Assembly (NCBI GenBank): GCA_903813345.2
Contig: CAIIXF020000007.1
Location: forward strand, 5,730-69,729
Direction of reading: 5' to 3'
DNA from: Owenia fusiformis
Taxonomy: Eukaryota; Annelida; Polychaeta; Sabellida; Oweniidae
Length of the DNA: 64,000 nucleotides
The translations under genes and the position numbers were made by a program. The notes beneath the pieces were generated by a model, which did not search any database, was not told the DNA's origin, and saw nothing but the letters and a program-made list of their open reading frames with translations. This document shows, piece by piece, positions 1 to 12,900 of the stretch; within the stretch, counting starts at the first letter, position 1; each line of letters begins with the position of its first letter.

Positions 1-939
1 GTCATGTAAATTTGTATTCTCTATGATATATTGGAGTAGCACCTTTCTCTCCAAATTTATAACGAGCTTACTTGGGGGTGGAATTAAGTTTCTATGTTAA
101 CCTTAACACGTGATCACTACTTTGCACTGGTTCACAGTTAGTATACAGGTTGTTCAGAGGAATGCTCTGAAGTAAGGTCTGCCATATATTTGCTTCATAT
201 TTGTGTACAATATGAATTCAATGTCCTTAGATATACAGTATTTTTGAAAACATTTGTCCTCATTATATCAAAATATTAAAGCTCAGGACGCAGTGGATTG
301 TGGTTTAATTAATCGTTAAGGCCATACATAATTAATGGAAAGGACGATTCACGCGTACATACTATTGTGTAAATGTTTTTAAAAACGTCATAAAATTGAT
401 CAGATCCTCTTTGTAAAAGAGAGAGACCCTTGCTGAAAAACAGTCTAATTCGCACATAAAAGGCCGTTCGGCAAAAGCCTTTAATAACGGAAAATGGTGA
501 GAACTAGTTAGGTGGGAGCGTAGGTACATGTTCGTTCGTTCATAAACAGTCTTCATCTTATGAGCCTTATGCGGACAACGTTCCCAAGCGATTCAAGCCC
601 GTCCGTGCGATGCGGTTCAAATTCTTTCTTAAAGGCCCCATGCAGATATATTTTAATCATTCAAATGTTACTTACCATGACTTGAAAATTATTTACTCTA
701 TTGAACAGATCAGGCAAAAGTTATATAAGTTCAACTATCAATCTCCGATTTTATGCATATAATATCATAATATCAATGAGAACTAAAATATTTTAAGATA
801 TGCTCTTTTGGAACCACTTTTATTGCGTTTATAGAGCGAGTTGAACTGTTTGAAAATTAGGTGGATAATTCAATAACATATTGGGATGAGAACTAGGTAG
901 AACTAATATTGCAAACAGGTTTGAACTAATTAAGGATGT
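1..939. other. No gene seen (intergenic, AT-rich)
   Basis: No exon-like frame, domain or clear repeat was recognised here. The only open frame over 60 codons is a short minus-strand one at 362-556 with no recognisable protein character. Confidence 0.5.
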
Positions 940-3900
940 ATTAAAGACTGCTCACGAACGAGTTAGCAAAAATAAGAACTTCGTGGACGTGCTCGGACGG
1001 GAAGGTGATCAAGCATTTTGAATCATTTCAAAATACGCCGGCAGCTGTAATTAGATCGTAGGACAACGCATTTCAAACGAGATGGTCTACAAGACTACGA
1101 ACGTACAATGTAATTGCCGTACTTCGACCCTACTAGGGACGCGTTACCCCCAATCACAATAGAACTGTTCTCAAACGTTTTTTCTAGTCCTACAAAAAGT
1201 AATAAAACGGGCTAAATGTTTATGTTTGTTTATGTTTATTTATTATTTGAAATACACACAAAATACAATATATGAACTGGGTGACACTTTAAAAAGTGTA
1301 TATTCCCAATATTAGACAAAATAATACATGTGTGTTGTCATACCTATGAAATGCAGTTGGGGACCTGCCTATGTATTCGTCTATTTGAACGAAAGTATTG
1401 GTTTGTCACATCATAATAGACCAAATGAGGTAAAGTTTTGGCATAATGTCAAAAGTGTTCTTGAATACAATTATACCAATGAGTGCAAATATACTTACAA
1501 TGTAGTTTGAACATTATTTGGAACAGAGGCAAAATCAGGGGGTACAGCAGAGCTTATAGGAAATATAAGTCAGTTTAGTAAAAAACAAACAACAACAAAA
1601 AAACAACAACACAAAAACAGCATAACTGTATGTGATTGAAATGTTACCATATGGGTCAGATATACTGAGCAATCATATTGAGAGCAGTTTTGTTCTTCGA
1701 AGAAACCAAAAGAGCATACACGAGAGAAAGCATGGTGAGGGCAATGGGTGATAAAGAGACAGCAAAATATCAATTGAGTTAGTATGTTTCCAAAAATAGT
1801 TTTTTTAGTTCTCTTTTAAATGAATAGAGGCTTTTTATTTGTTTAAGTCTTTCTGGTAATTTGTTCCAAAGCTGGGGTACTGAAATGGATATAGATGATT
1901 TACCATAATTTGTGCGAAATTTAGGTTGATCATAGGTCATTCTATTTCTGGTGTTATAAGGATTTCTCTCATGAACTGTTGTAAAGAGACGAGGGTATAT
2001 ACTCCTATAGTTATCTAAGTCATTTTTCCATTTGAACATAAATATACATTTTGCTTGCTTATTAATGTCAAAAATAGTAATAAGTTTTAACATTTCAAAA
2101 AGTGGAGAAGAATGTGCTCTATAGTCACTATTTGTTGCAAGACGTACAAACCTTTTCTGGGACAAGTGAAGTGGATTTATTGATGTAGGATTTGCATCCC
2201 CCCAAACAAGATTACCATATATTAGATATGAATAGATCAAGGAGTAGTAAATACTTGTAAACCCTTGAATGTTTAAGATATGCTTAATCTTGTACAAAAT
2301 ACCTATGGTCCTTGAAATTTTCATATTAACTGAAGATATGTGATCTTTCCATGTCAAATGTTGGTCAATTATAATGCCTAAAAAACTGATCGTTGAAACT
2401 TGTTCGAGTTTATTGTCATTGAGATATATTTTGAAGTTACTTGGATCATAGTGCTTCTGTCTTGACGTAAAAATGATGTATTTGGTTTTAGAAATGTTTA
2501 TAGAAAGTCTATTAGTCACCAGCCATTCTTCAATATGTTTTAGCTCGGTGTTCAATATATCATTGAGTTCATTTAGATTTTTGCCATTTATCAATATATT
2601 AGTGTCATCTGCAAAAAGAACAAAAAATAACCTTGGAGATGATAAGTATATGTCATTAATATAAACAATGAAGAAAAGGGGACCTAGTATGGAGCTGTGG
2701 TCGGGAAATATGTCCAAAATAAAATAGCTACGTTCATAAACAGTTTCAATACGTTCACCTCATTCGCAGTCCATTCAGGTCGCACCATGTCGGTGTGTAC
2801 ACGTACTGCAATTGATATCCGATTGCTCATCCCCACTATCACACCAAACTAGTTCTTACCCGTTCTTTCCAGTCCTACGAAAAAGTCGTAAAACGGGCTA
2901 AATCTGGCTGTGGTCGGGAAATATGTCTAAATAATTAGCTACTTCGTTCATACAGAGTCTTCAATACGTCCATCTCATTCGCAGTTCATTCAGGTCGCAC
3001 CATGTCGGTGTGCACTCGTATTGCAATTGATATCCGATTGCATAACGTTGTATAACGCGTCCCTAGTAGGGTTGAAGTACGGCAATTACGTTCCTGGTCT
3101 AGTAGGTCATCTCGTTTGAAGTACGTTGTCACACGATCTGATTTCAGAACGGTATTGTCGCCATCGAAATTCTAAAATCACCTTCCAGTCTGAGAACGTT
3201 CATGAAGTTCGTAAATAGACTGTAGAAAGTTGCAGCTACGTTCATTCCGTTCGCACACAGTTAAAAACGGCAACGTTTTTAAGAACGCAGTGGCAAGTAG
3301 TTTGGTGTGATAGCTATATTTATATAGTTCCGTTCGTTGTACGTCCAGCTCGTCTTAAGTACGTTGTCACCCGTTCTTATTCAGAACGTGACGACCATCA
3401 GAAAATTTCAGGAGTTCTGGAGGACATACCCGTACGAATACGTTCATGAAGTTTGTAAGTAGACCCCAAACGGTTCTAAGTACGTCCAATCCGTTCGTAC
3501 ACAGTTTAAGTCCGTTTTCGAGAACGTAGTGAGTACTAGTTTAGTGTAATTAACGGCGTTGTGCAATCGGATTAATTGCAGAACTTGTGTTCAACGACAT
3601 GGTGCGACATGATTGAAATGCGAATGAGATGGGGTAAGGCAAAATACGACATTGGTCGGGAATCAATTGCAGGTGTGCATTGTGTATTTCTAACAGTCAG
3701 GACGCGATTGCAATTACGTTCTGTATGCTCTATAAATACGAGATGTGGGCGTGGCGAGAACAATGTGAACTCTGGAAAAGAGGTATATAGTCCAGGGGCA
3801 GATCTGGGAACAAACAAGGAACAGGGGGGGGGGGGGCAAATTACAGGTATTACTGCCCCCCGCCCAGATCCGCCAGTGCAGTCATGGGCATTGGGCATTC

Positions 3901-4060
3901 AACTAGATTGAATGCCCATGGTGCAGTCAAGAATTATTTGGAACTTGTTTTGATGTTTTTGGAACGAGGTATAGTAGAATTCGTTAAGAACGGGATAAAA
4001 CTGATTACGAACGGTCTTTAACTGCTTGGAAACTTGCTCGGACGGGAAGGTTATCAAGAA
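940..4060. repeat. Nested cluster of related dispersed repeats
   Basis: Several segments are copies of one another. Bases 2750-2830 and 2955-3045 share the same run (beginning TTCATTCAGGTCGCACCATG). Bases 1010-1160 are the inverted counterpart of about 3050-3200; both contain CCCTACTAGGGACGCGTTA or its complement. Bases 1150-1217 match 2838-2906. Short forms of a TAGTTTGGTGTGAT-type end recur near 2845, 3297 and 3530, and a CTCGGACGGGAAGGT motif occurs near 993 and 4036. This looks like repeated insertion of a fold-back or MITE-like family. Outer limits are approximate. A non-LTR element sits inside it. I saw no host exon. Confidence 0.6.
1218..2693 (-). mobile_element. 5'-truncated non-LTR (LINE) retrotransposon, reverse transcriptase C-terminal half
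   Basis: The minus-strand frame ending at the stop at 1779 encodes the later part of a non-LTR reverse transcriptase. It has SSILGPLFFIVYINDI (fingers/palm), the catalytic FADDTNIL box, KTKYIIF and FLGIIID motifs, and the basic C-terminus. The upstream RT blocks and the endonuclease domain are missing, as expected from 5' truncation on insertion. The first residues of the open frame (from 2717) are flanking repeat, not element. The AT-rich tail (1218-1270) has the (ATAAACA)n character of CR1/L2/Jockey-type 3' ends. The ends were placed by comparing the flanks with the related uninterrupted repeat at 2838-2960: host sequence reads GGGCTAAAT up to 1217 and GCTGTGGTCGGG from 2694. I saw no clear target-site duplication. 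The clade is not assigned. Confidence 0.85.
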
Positions 4061-4520
4061 CTTCGATTATATAAATGAACAATACCTTGAAAGTTATATT
4101 TACCTTCTGATAATTTAGAGAAATGAAGGCTAGGAGTTCCAGTTAGCGAGTTTTGATTTGTAAAAGGCAAAATATTCGTGACACCTAAGTTCAAAGGGCC
4201 AGAACGTATATTAATGAGGTAAGACTATTTTCCTGAGATTCCTTGTAATATGAATGTCTGGTCAATCATGTCAATTGTTTGAATGTGACCATAGGTGTAT
4301 GTTGTGAAAACAATTTGTCAAGCTTATATGACAACTTGGTACAAGTTCGAAAATGTCACATTGTGGTTTACCAATTAAACTCAAAAACGAATCAGATTTA
4401 TTCCGAATAAGAAGAAAAATTCTTTGAAAAGGGCTGCGCAAGCCCATCGACTCACCGGTTTATATTAACCTGCGAATTCTTACTGTTACAAGAAACAGTT
4501 GAAAAAACAACAGTGAGTGT

Positions 4521-7237
4521 GTGTACAAGAGATATCGTTCTACTATGGTACTGTTTTGGTGCTACTTTTATGTGTTCTTTTATATTGGACTGTGTATTGT
4601 TTGGCAAGGACATGGCGCTGTTGTCATCAATAAGGACAACAGAGATGTTGACAGCATGATTGAACAGGAGGGCGAGGACCCGTACAATAATGAAATCGAT
4701 GTGTTTTTAGAGGATATACCATATGAGGTTTACACGACAGAACTAGCTGACCAGGACCATCAAGATAGAATAAGAAATTACACCGACCCAGAGGAAATAT
4801 TAAAATCGCACAGGGACAAACGCCACATCATCGAAGGTGAATTACTGAATTTTTGAATTATTCTTATGCATTTACAAATGGATTTCTCCAAGCATTGTAT
4901 TTATAAAAAGTCGTTTTAGATTAAGGCGTTCCCTTATTCCAACGAATCAGTGATGAAATGGAAATGTAGTAAAACTTGTAAATACCAGGTAGCGAAAACA
5001 GGCAGATATAATTGAGAAAACATTTTTTGTTGAAAGCCTTAACGAAAAAAAAGTTTCACCTTTATTTTCCCTTGCACAAGAAAAGTTAAGGCTATTTTAC
5101 TCATTAGGGATAGCCAACATATCATCGTGTCAGAAATTGAGCACAGACGATGTTGTGATGTTAGAAATGTAGAACTACATCTTGATATATTCTTGTCTAT
5201 TTACTCAAGCAAACATGCGTTACAAACTACAGCGACCCAAAGAATACCTTTGATGAAGATGAAACAGCAGATATTGTATGTTACAACACTACCACAAATA
5301 TGTGCACTAATATTAACTCTTCATCGGGTCAAATGAGCGACAACTCCTACATTTTTCACGATTACATAGAGTTGTTTAAGTCAGTTTCCGACATTGTGTG
5401 TAAATCTTAGTTTCGGTTTTAAATAAATAACTATCATTATTGATGGAGTTTTTGTTCCAGATACCAGGAGATTCGATACGAATGGATGTCCACCATTTTT
5501 CAAAAAGTGGCGTAATAAATGCTACCTGTTCAGCAACTTTCTGTATCAGTGGGGAGGGGCAAGAGAGGCCTGTGTGAAGAGTGGCGGAGACCTGGTGTCT
5601 ATAGAGACAATCCAGGAAGATATCTTTGTGTACAACAGTTTAAGAGAAATGAAAGGTGGGTTGAATAGGGGAGGAGAACTTGTACGTGGACGTCTATTAT
5701 TATGACCCTCTGGAAGGCACTGGCTGATCCAGGGGAGGGGGGGGGGGGGGGGGTGACTGGATGGACCCAGATTTTTTTTTCAAGATTTAGGCCCAATTTT
5801 TGGTTCCTTCTTTCTGATTTGAAATCCCCCCCCCCCTTCTTAGCTTCTGGATTCGCCAATAGGAGGGATTACTGTCCTTCACTCAATTGTTTTTCCAGGG
5901 ACCTTATTGTAACTATTTTCCTTATTATATCCCTTTGTATCTCATACTTGAGTGGGTTTGGGGTAGATATCACCCGGGAATATATATCGTATCTGAGGAG
6001 CGGGCAGGATATATTGTATATGTCCCGCTCCAGGCCAAATGCGGGCAGATATAATATATTCATCCCGCTCCCGGGAATTTTTCAAAAGTTTAAAAAAGTT
6101 TGAATATCAAAAGTTTTAATTTTTTAATTTTAAAATTTAATTTTTTAAGTTTAAATGTTACAATTTCATTGTATTGAACAAAAAGAATATTACGAAAATG
6201 TTAAATATAAATATCTTGTCATTTGAAAAAGGTGGAAAAGGTTATATCTACCCTAAACCCACTCAAGTATGAGATACACCAGTTATGCACGGTCGGTTTG
6301 GATACAGGGAATATCCCTTGGGATATACAATAGGCTTACATCTTCCCTCGGTCCCTTCGGTCCCTCGGGAAGATATATTGTATATCCCTCGGGATATTCC
6401 CTGTATCCAAAACCTCCCAGTGCATTACCCCTATATACTCAATCGTGCAAGAAAATACCACAAATGCGAGAACGAAACCATAGAGAACCATAATTCTTTA
6501 TGTTCGCGTACAAGTTCTCTTTAAAACGTGTACCTTATAAACTTGACACGGCATCATCGAGATTATAACCGTGTCATCGACACCATAACTTTCTTGTTCA
6601 ATTCGTCCGGTCGCTTGCAGTATCAGTGAACATATGCATTATATAAACCCATAAGCATTCTGCAAAATGTATATGTAAAAATCTTCAAATTCATTTGAAG
6701 AAAATGAGCCGAGCGGATGGTGGATTGGGGGTCGAATATCCGTGCGGAGGAATCAACAAGTCCTAGTCTGGCAGCCAACTAATGAAACAATGCAGTACAC
6801 TCGATGGTAAAATTCATCTAGAGTACCGAACAACTTCAAAATTCTTTTCAAATCTCAGATTATTGTAAATATGTTCATATACTGTAAAAATTAATTGGAA
6901 TAGCCATTTTTTAAATAATACATATACATATTTGGGGCATTTGTAACAAACACTAATCAAAACGCTATGATATTTAAGATTGTTTTTGTTTCCTCAGAAC
7001 AGTACCTTAATAGTTTTCTATATGATGATTGCTTGAGTAGCATGTTAAAGATCCATGCTCATGCTTTATATTTCGTAGTTTTTATTAAAATAGTTACATT
7101 TCAGGTATCATACTGGCCACCCTAAAGAGAACATACCATGTGTGATGATGTGGCGTCGTTTCCCTAACTACGAATGGGGAACGTTGCCATGCAATGCTTA
7201 TCTAGGATTAGTGTGTGAAAAGGAAATGAATTACTGA
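4521..7237 (+). CDS. Secreted C-type lectin-domain protein, four exons, complete
   Basis: Exons are 4521-4836, 5461-5655, 6701-6806 and 7105-7237; all junctions are GT/AG and phases 1, 1 and 2 agree. They give 249 residues. Met9 (base 4545) is the better start for the signal peptide, which has a hydrophobic run at about residues 10-29. An acidic propeptide-like stretch follows, ending in RDKR (98-101), a possible furin site. One C-type lectin domain (about 115-245) has six cysteines, the long form, plus WWIGGR in exon 3 and the terminal WGTLPCNAYLGLVCEKE. The usual sugar and Ca2+ sites are altered: the EPN/QPD position reads HPK and the WND position reads WGT, so classical Ca2+-dependent sugar binding is doubtful. 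The ligand is unknown. The exon-3 acceptor (TTTGAAG) is weak but is the only one that fits phase and domain. Intron 2 carries two fold-backs. Confidence 0.85.
5937..6277. repeat. Fold-back (MITE-like) element in lectin intron 2
   Basis: The ~34-bp ends at 5937-5970 and 6244-6277 are reverse complements with one mismatch (GTATCTCATACTTGAGTGGG and its complement). Between them are smaller palindromes with TCCCGCTCC and GATATATTGTATAT. No transposase is present. Confidence 0.8.
6297..6410. repeat. Short hairpin repeat next to the first fold-back
   Basis: Arms at 6297-6332 and 6377-6410 are near-perfect reverse complements (TTGGATACAGGGAATATCCC at the left). The loop is rich in CCCTCGG. A related CCCTCGGGAAATAT motif recurs near 45553. 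Confidence 0.75.
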
Positions 7238-7331
7238 CACAGCTGTGAAAGATGTGACATCGTATAACAATGTTACGTTTCCTATAACTACTACTGGATG
7301 CATTATTTCATGATAATACCAGTAAAACTTG

Positions 7332-7337
7332 AATAAA
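7332..7337 (+). promoter_or_regulatory. Polyadenylation signal of the lectin gene
   Basis: AATAAA lies 95 bases after the lectin stop codon on the same strand and is the first canonical signal there. Placement is by position only. Confidence 0.5.
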
Positions 7338-7832
7338 ATCATCGATATTTATGATATATAAAGACGAATATATGGACTCAAAATATGGCGAGCATCTTCG
7401 GCGAGGCTCCATACATTTTAGTAAAATTGGTTATACACCGAAGATTCATTGATAAATATTTAAAGACTATTACAAAATCATACCTCTATCTGTTGAAAAT
7501 ATAAAGTACAATTAAAATTATTTAAAGGAAAAGATAAATCACATACATGTATGTTGTGAAAAATATCTAGTGGGAATTACATGTAAACCAATGTTTTATG
7601 ATTTTATCTTAATTATTTTTTGTCAATTCGTTTCGCAATCGACGCAATCAAAGGATGTGCATTAAAGATTTAAAGTCTTCGAGAGGAAGTCAAGAGCAGT
7701 GAACTGTGAAATGCAAACCCATCAATCGGGCACCGTACCCTTCTCACGTAACAGGCCGCCGTCTACAAGTCGGTACAGCCAATGTACGTGATGTCTGATC
7801 ATGTCCATTCAAGTGCTTGATATTTGAAAACT

Positions 7833-9091
7833 CACGGTGCTATAGCATGACGGTTACGACACCTCTGAAAACGAGATTAGACGACTACGATCACTGATTT
7901 ATCCAATAAAATGGCCGCGATGGAACAGAAAACTAAGGTTGGTGCAGTATTTTCTTCTACTGTGTATCAATGAAAGGATGAACGATTTTTGTAGACATCG
8001 CATTCGGTGATGCATTTAGAAATGTATATTTTGAACGTATTATTTGCAAATTGATTCCCGGGGATAACATGAAATAAGCGAAAAACTGTTGAGTTTGAAA
8101 TTCAAAACTACACAAAATTTAGTAATTTGTTTATTTTTGTCGTTAGGGCATGGTCGACATTGCCTTACAACCTTGGGGTATATAGATGTGACCTACATAC
8201 GATCATAAAAAGCCAATTGAGCATTGGAAACCACCTAATATGTTCTACTTAAGCCATAATATTGATTTTTAATTTGCGGTTACGCCAAAAATTGATTTAC
8301 GGTTACGCGAACCTCGTTCAAATATGTATCCCAGATTCATTGATATTAATTTTGTCATATCCTTCAGTACTTGATGCTTATTCTTCTTTTGCCTCTTCAT
8401 TGCTATCTTTTTGAATTAAATTGGTTTCATTAATAAAGCAAGACTCAATTTTTTCCTTGCCCTATAGAGGCTCAAACAAGAGCGTCTCTTGCGAGTCCTG
8501 AAAACAAATATAAGCGATTCAATATTCCATTTTTTACCCATTATAACACTTACATGGAAAGAGGCTATCAGAACTAGCAACCTTAACTTGAAAGATGTAC
8601 AAGTACGTAACCGTCCGCTAAATATCTAATGTACGTCTAATACAATACGTTCCCGTCCATAGAATTCATACGTAGTCGTCTAACGACATTGCGTTTGAAA
8701 CCTCATTATTTACAATATGACCACGTTCCTGTTCTGGATTTGTCATTTTATGGCTTGTCTATACACAGTTTACTTACTGTTAATAGTTTGAGTGGCTCTT
8801 AGGCACATATACTGAGAAATCACTAAAAAATATGAACTTGGACATCTCAGTCGGTAAGTTTACAGCTTATATTCCGCTTCTAGTAAACCACCTGGCAGAT
8901 TTGACCCATTCTTTATAACCATCCATATATACGTCACCGAATGGAACTAGTTAAAAAGGAAATCTCATCTGTGAATCTTGCCTACAGGCGAGAAAGAGGA
9001 CATGCTGTCTTTCCCATCCGCCATTTTTTGTTATCGTTACCGCAAAATTTTGAAAATCGCCTTGTCGTAACCGTCATGCTATAACACCGTG
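7833..9091. mobile_element. DNA transposon-like element with ~29-bp terminal inverted repeats
   Basis: The left end begins CACGGTGCTATAGCATGACG and the right end is its complement (CGTCATGCTATAACACCGTG, ending at 9091). The inverted match extends to about 29 bp with one mismatch. Length is ~1.26 kb. No long open frame is present, so it is non-autonomous or decayed. Interior motifs such as GGTTACG recur. I saw no convincing target-site duplication, so the superfamily is not assigned. It lies between the convergent lectin and sushi genes. Confidence 0.75.
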
Positions 9092-9915
9092 AATTTAGAG
9101 TTTCTTGGCATAAGTTCACACATTTCAAATAAACATATAGATATTCTTATCACATGATGACTTGTATTTCTAGGCTTCTGCATACTGACTCGGACGTTGT
9201 TCCGTGAAGGTTTTAGTAAACATAATATGAATTGTTTAACATATTTCCATTTCAATAAAATTTCATTTTCTTATAATCTATGATTTTTGCTTACTCCAAC
9301 TGGACAATGTTAACTTCATCTTGGTCCTCTATGACCTTTTTTGATCCACGTTTTAGAGATGGCAACTTAAAATTACAGTTACTTTATACTGTACAATAAA
9401 TGAAAGTGTCTCCAATTTTACAAATAAGACTCGCCTTACAATTAGGTTAATTTAGTACATGTATTGACTCTGCGTCTACTTTTTTTGAACCGTCGATTAA
9501 GATTTGGACGCAAGTTATTGTTTGTCAAAAAGTAGACAATGGCTTTCTAGGATTCGTAAGTAACGATCATAATCATTTAAGCGATTTGGCGAGAGAGCAT
9601 GCCTCGAAGTGTAACGTAAATGTGATTTCTCAAACTTTCGAAGTCGGAGTTGAATTAAACATATAACGTTTGCTCCTTCAAACACTCTACCCACAAATGA
9701 AGAATTCCATCATAATTGACAAAGTCATACCAAATTAAAATGTTGCATTTTTGGATCAACATGTGTATGAATATTTGATATTACTAAATAATCAATTATG
9801 TATAACCTTACCAAATGGTTTAGCATTTTTCGCCACTAAGTTTGAAAATCGAAACGGCTACCTACTCACTATCAATGTTTCACATTTTAGAACTTTGGAA
9901 TGTTTAAATTTTGGG
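9092..9915. other. Region 3' of the sushi gene; no exon confirmed
   Basis: A small inverted pair (GTCTACTTTTT near 9473 and AAAAAGTAGAC near 9526) is visible. I found no further sushi exon on the minus strand, but a very short terminal exon cannot be excluded. Confidence 0.4.
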
Positions 9916-12900
9916 TTAATCATTGGCAGTTATTCCTAATATGACCGCAATTGAGAGTAAAAATGATTGCTTACGTTGACATTCGACTGGGACTCCTGAC
10001 CATGTTTTGTCTGCTTGGCACGTCCTAACCAAGTCGCCGTCGTGGTTCAACTTTAGCTCATATCCTTCCGCACAAGAATATCGCAGTGTATCTTGGTATT
10101 CAAAGTTATCAGAATCCCTCACAACGTTTGGAAAATCATTTGGGTCTCCACAAACGACGCCTATAATGCACGTTACAACAATAACAATTTTTAGGAGTGT
10201 TTTTTTAAAAAAAAAGTGGATTTTCCGGGGTACATTTTACAAAAGGTAGTTCAGTCTCAGTCTTCACTACTAGGTTACTTCAATTCTCTCCATGTACCTA
10301 CTCTGAAAGCACATTTTAAATTGAACTTGTGAACAGATAATGAGCGTTTCACTTCTTCCAGAGTTAAAAATATACACAAACACGCACGATTTGGATGGGG
10401 GTGGAATTTCAACAGAGTAAGGACTTTAAGCTTTAAGTTTTCAAGGAATGAAACTCACAATGCTAAAAATAAATGTTCTCAAACAACCAACACGTTCAAA
10501 ATTCAAAATTACAGTTTTTGCGGAGCGTTGCAAGGTCCTCTGAGGCCCGTAGTAATTAATACTTACGGCCACACAGAGGGGCGTCTCCACTCCATATGCC
10601 ATCTGCCTGGCATTTTCTCCTTACATCACCAGACTTTACTTCATAGCCAGTATCACATGTATAACGTATAGACTCGGGAAAGTGATAATCAACACCAACT
10701 TTAGCGGCATGATCTACTGAAGAGGGCTCATCACACGGTATACCCTGGCATACAGCTTCTTCTCCACTCCATGTCTGACCAGCTTGACATGTACGGATGG
10801 CATTCCCCAACGTGACGATGTATCCATTGTCACAGGTGTACTCCGCAGTATCCTCAAACTCGAGACCGGAAAGATCAACTGTACCAAAATCAATGAACCC
10901 GGGGTCCTCGCACTTAACCCCTGCAATGTAACATTTACATATGTATAATTCAGTTTGAAATATTTACGTTTTGAATGTTAGAATAGTGCCTAAGTCTGCC
11001 TAAATATACAAAGTTAAAGCCAATCTAAAGCTAGTACTGAGTTTTGTATTCCAATGAACTGTTTATGAATGGAAAACCAGGAATGAGATGGAAATGGTTT
11101 AAAACAGTCATCATTTCTTACATTCAGATATATATACAATTTCTATATTTTCTTCGAAATTATCGGAATAATGACGTATGGATCCTAATAAACTCATCGA
11201 AAAAACACCGTTTCTTTTCTCACTTTCGCCATAAAAGTAACCTCTCTATTAGAGGTTAGGAAAGTTTTTAAGAAACTTCCAAAATAACAAATTAGAAATA
11301 CTTATAAACAAAATAATTTCAGATGTTCCCCAGGATGTTTCCTCTCGTGTGTACGTCAATAATTTTTTCAATTTCATATTTAATATCGTGCATTCCCAAG
11401 AAGATAACACGTTCTAATTTTTGTCCCTAGACAACCGTTTGTTTGTTTCTTCGTCAGTCATTTAGTCCATACGTCCGTTCGTTCGTCCATGCGCTCGTCC
11501 GTGTTTCCGTTTTGTTTATTTATCGTTTGTCTCGAGACTTACTTTCACAATTCGGATTCGTCCCAGTCCACGTATCGTCCGCCTGGCACGACCTTTCGAG
11601 GTCACCGCCTGCTAGTATAAATCCAGGGTTGCATTCATATGTGACAGTGTCCTCGAATCGATTGCCAGTTGAATCCTTGCTTGTGTATGGAACGTCATCA
11701 GCCTCTGGGCAGATAATTTCTACAAAACAAATAAATAATATATTACTAGTTAAGACCTTAGAGAAAAGATTTGGGATTTTAATGAATAGGCTAGGGTGAA
11801 TCTGCGATTTATTTTGCGATCGGGTATATAACGCACACTGTTTTAATTTAAAAATTTAGGGTTGCGCCTTTTAAATCTAGTATTTTTACTTTCAGAATTC
11901 CAAAATTCTCCACTAAAGTCTTTCTATAATAATGTGCAAATATAAATGTATGTAAAATGGAAGCGCGTGCATATCAACTACCCTGCGTGCAGAGTCTAGT
12001 TAAACTACAGACGAAGCTCTCTTTTAAGAAGTGAAGTCAAACGAATGCAAAGGGTACATATCAACATACTAAATCAGAAAATTAATTAATGTAAACATGG
12101 ACCTAATATCTCTTGAGAATTGAGGTCTATGATGTAAACATAGGCATTACTAGTATACAAAACAATTGATAAGCCGAGGGTGCTCCTTTGGAGTTCATAA
12201 TCTCAATGTGGGGTGGGGGGGGGGGGGTCGTAAGAAGCCGCATATATAGGTAATACTTGATTAGGGCCCCCATAGAGAAATATTTATGTTATTTTGACAA
12301 GGACAAGGAAAAAGTTCATAAGACTACATTACGATCATTGATCACTTACCCTCGCAAGATGGAACAGTTCCGGAAAACTCCTTGTTGGCCTGACATGTCC
12401 GTCTCATGTCTCCAGATGCTTGGCGAAATCCTGCATCACACGTGTACAACACTTCCTCGTTGTAGAACATGACTCTACCTGGATACCGTGTTCCATCCGC
12501 AACACCCTCAGCTGTACCACATGCAATGGCTGTCAAAGAAAACTTTCTCGAATCATGAACCACATTTGAGATATTTGTGGAGGGTTTCCAAAAATGACCA
12601 TGGTAAAAATGTAACGATTGTGGAACTACTAGTATATACCGGTAAAGCTATTAAACCCAACACCGCTGAATAAAATTATTTTCATCTCAGCATTCAGGGC
12701 TTAAAGAAAATATATCCTATCTTTTATATTTTTAAGAGAACATGCATATTTGAATTAAGCCTTACGATCACAGTCCCTCTTTTCCGGTACCCAAGCAAGG
12801 CTTTCTGCTTGGCATGTCCTTTCCAGGGTTGTGGATACAGGGTCCGTTTTGAACTCATGTCCAACGTTGCACGTGTATGTGACTGTATCCCCAACACTAA

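Noticed and set aside
3572-3911. Overlapping ~110-codon frames on both strands
   Set aside because: They lie in the dispersed-repeat cluster and span G and C homopolymers; no protein similarity recognised.
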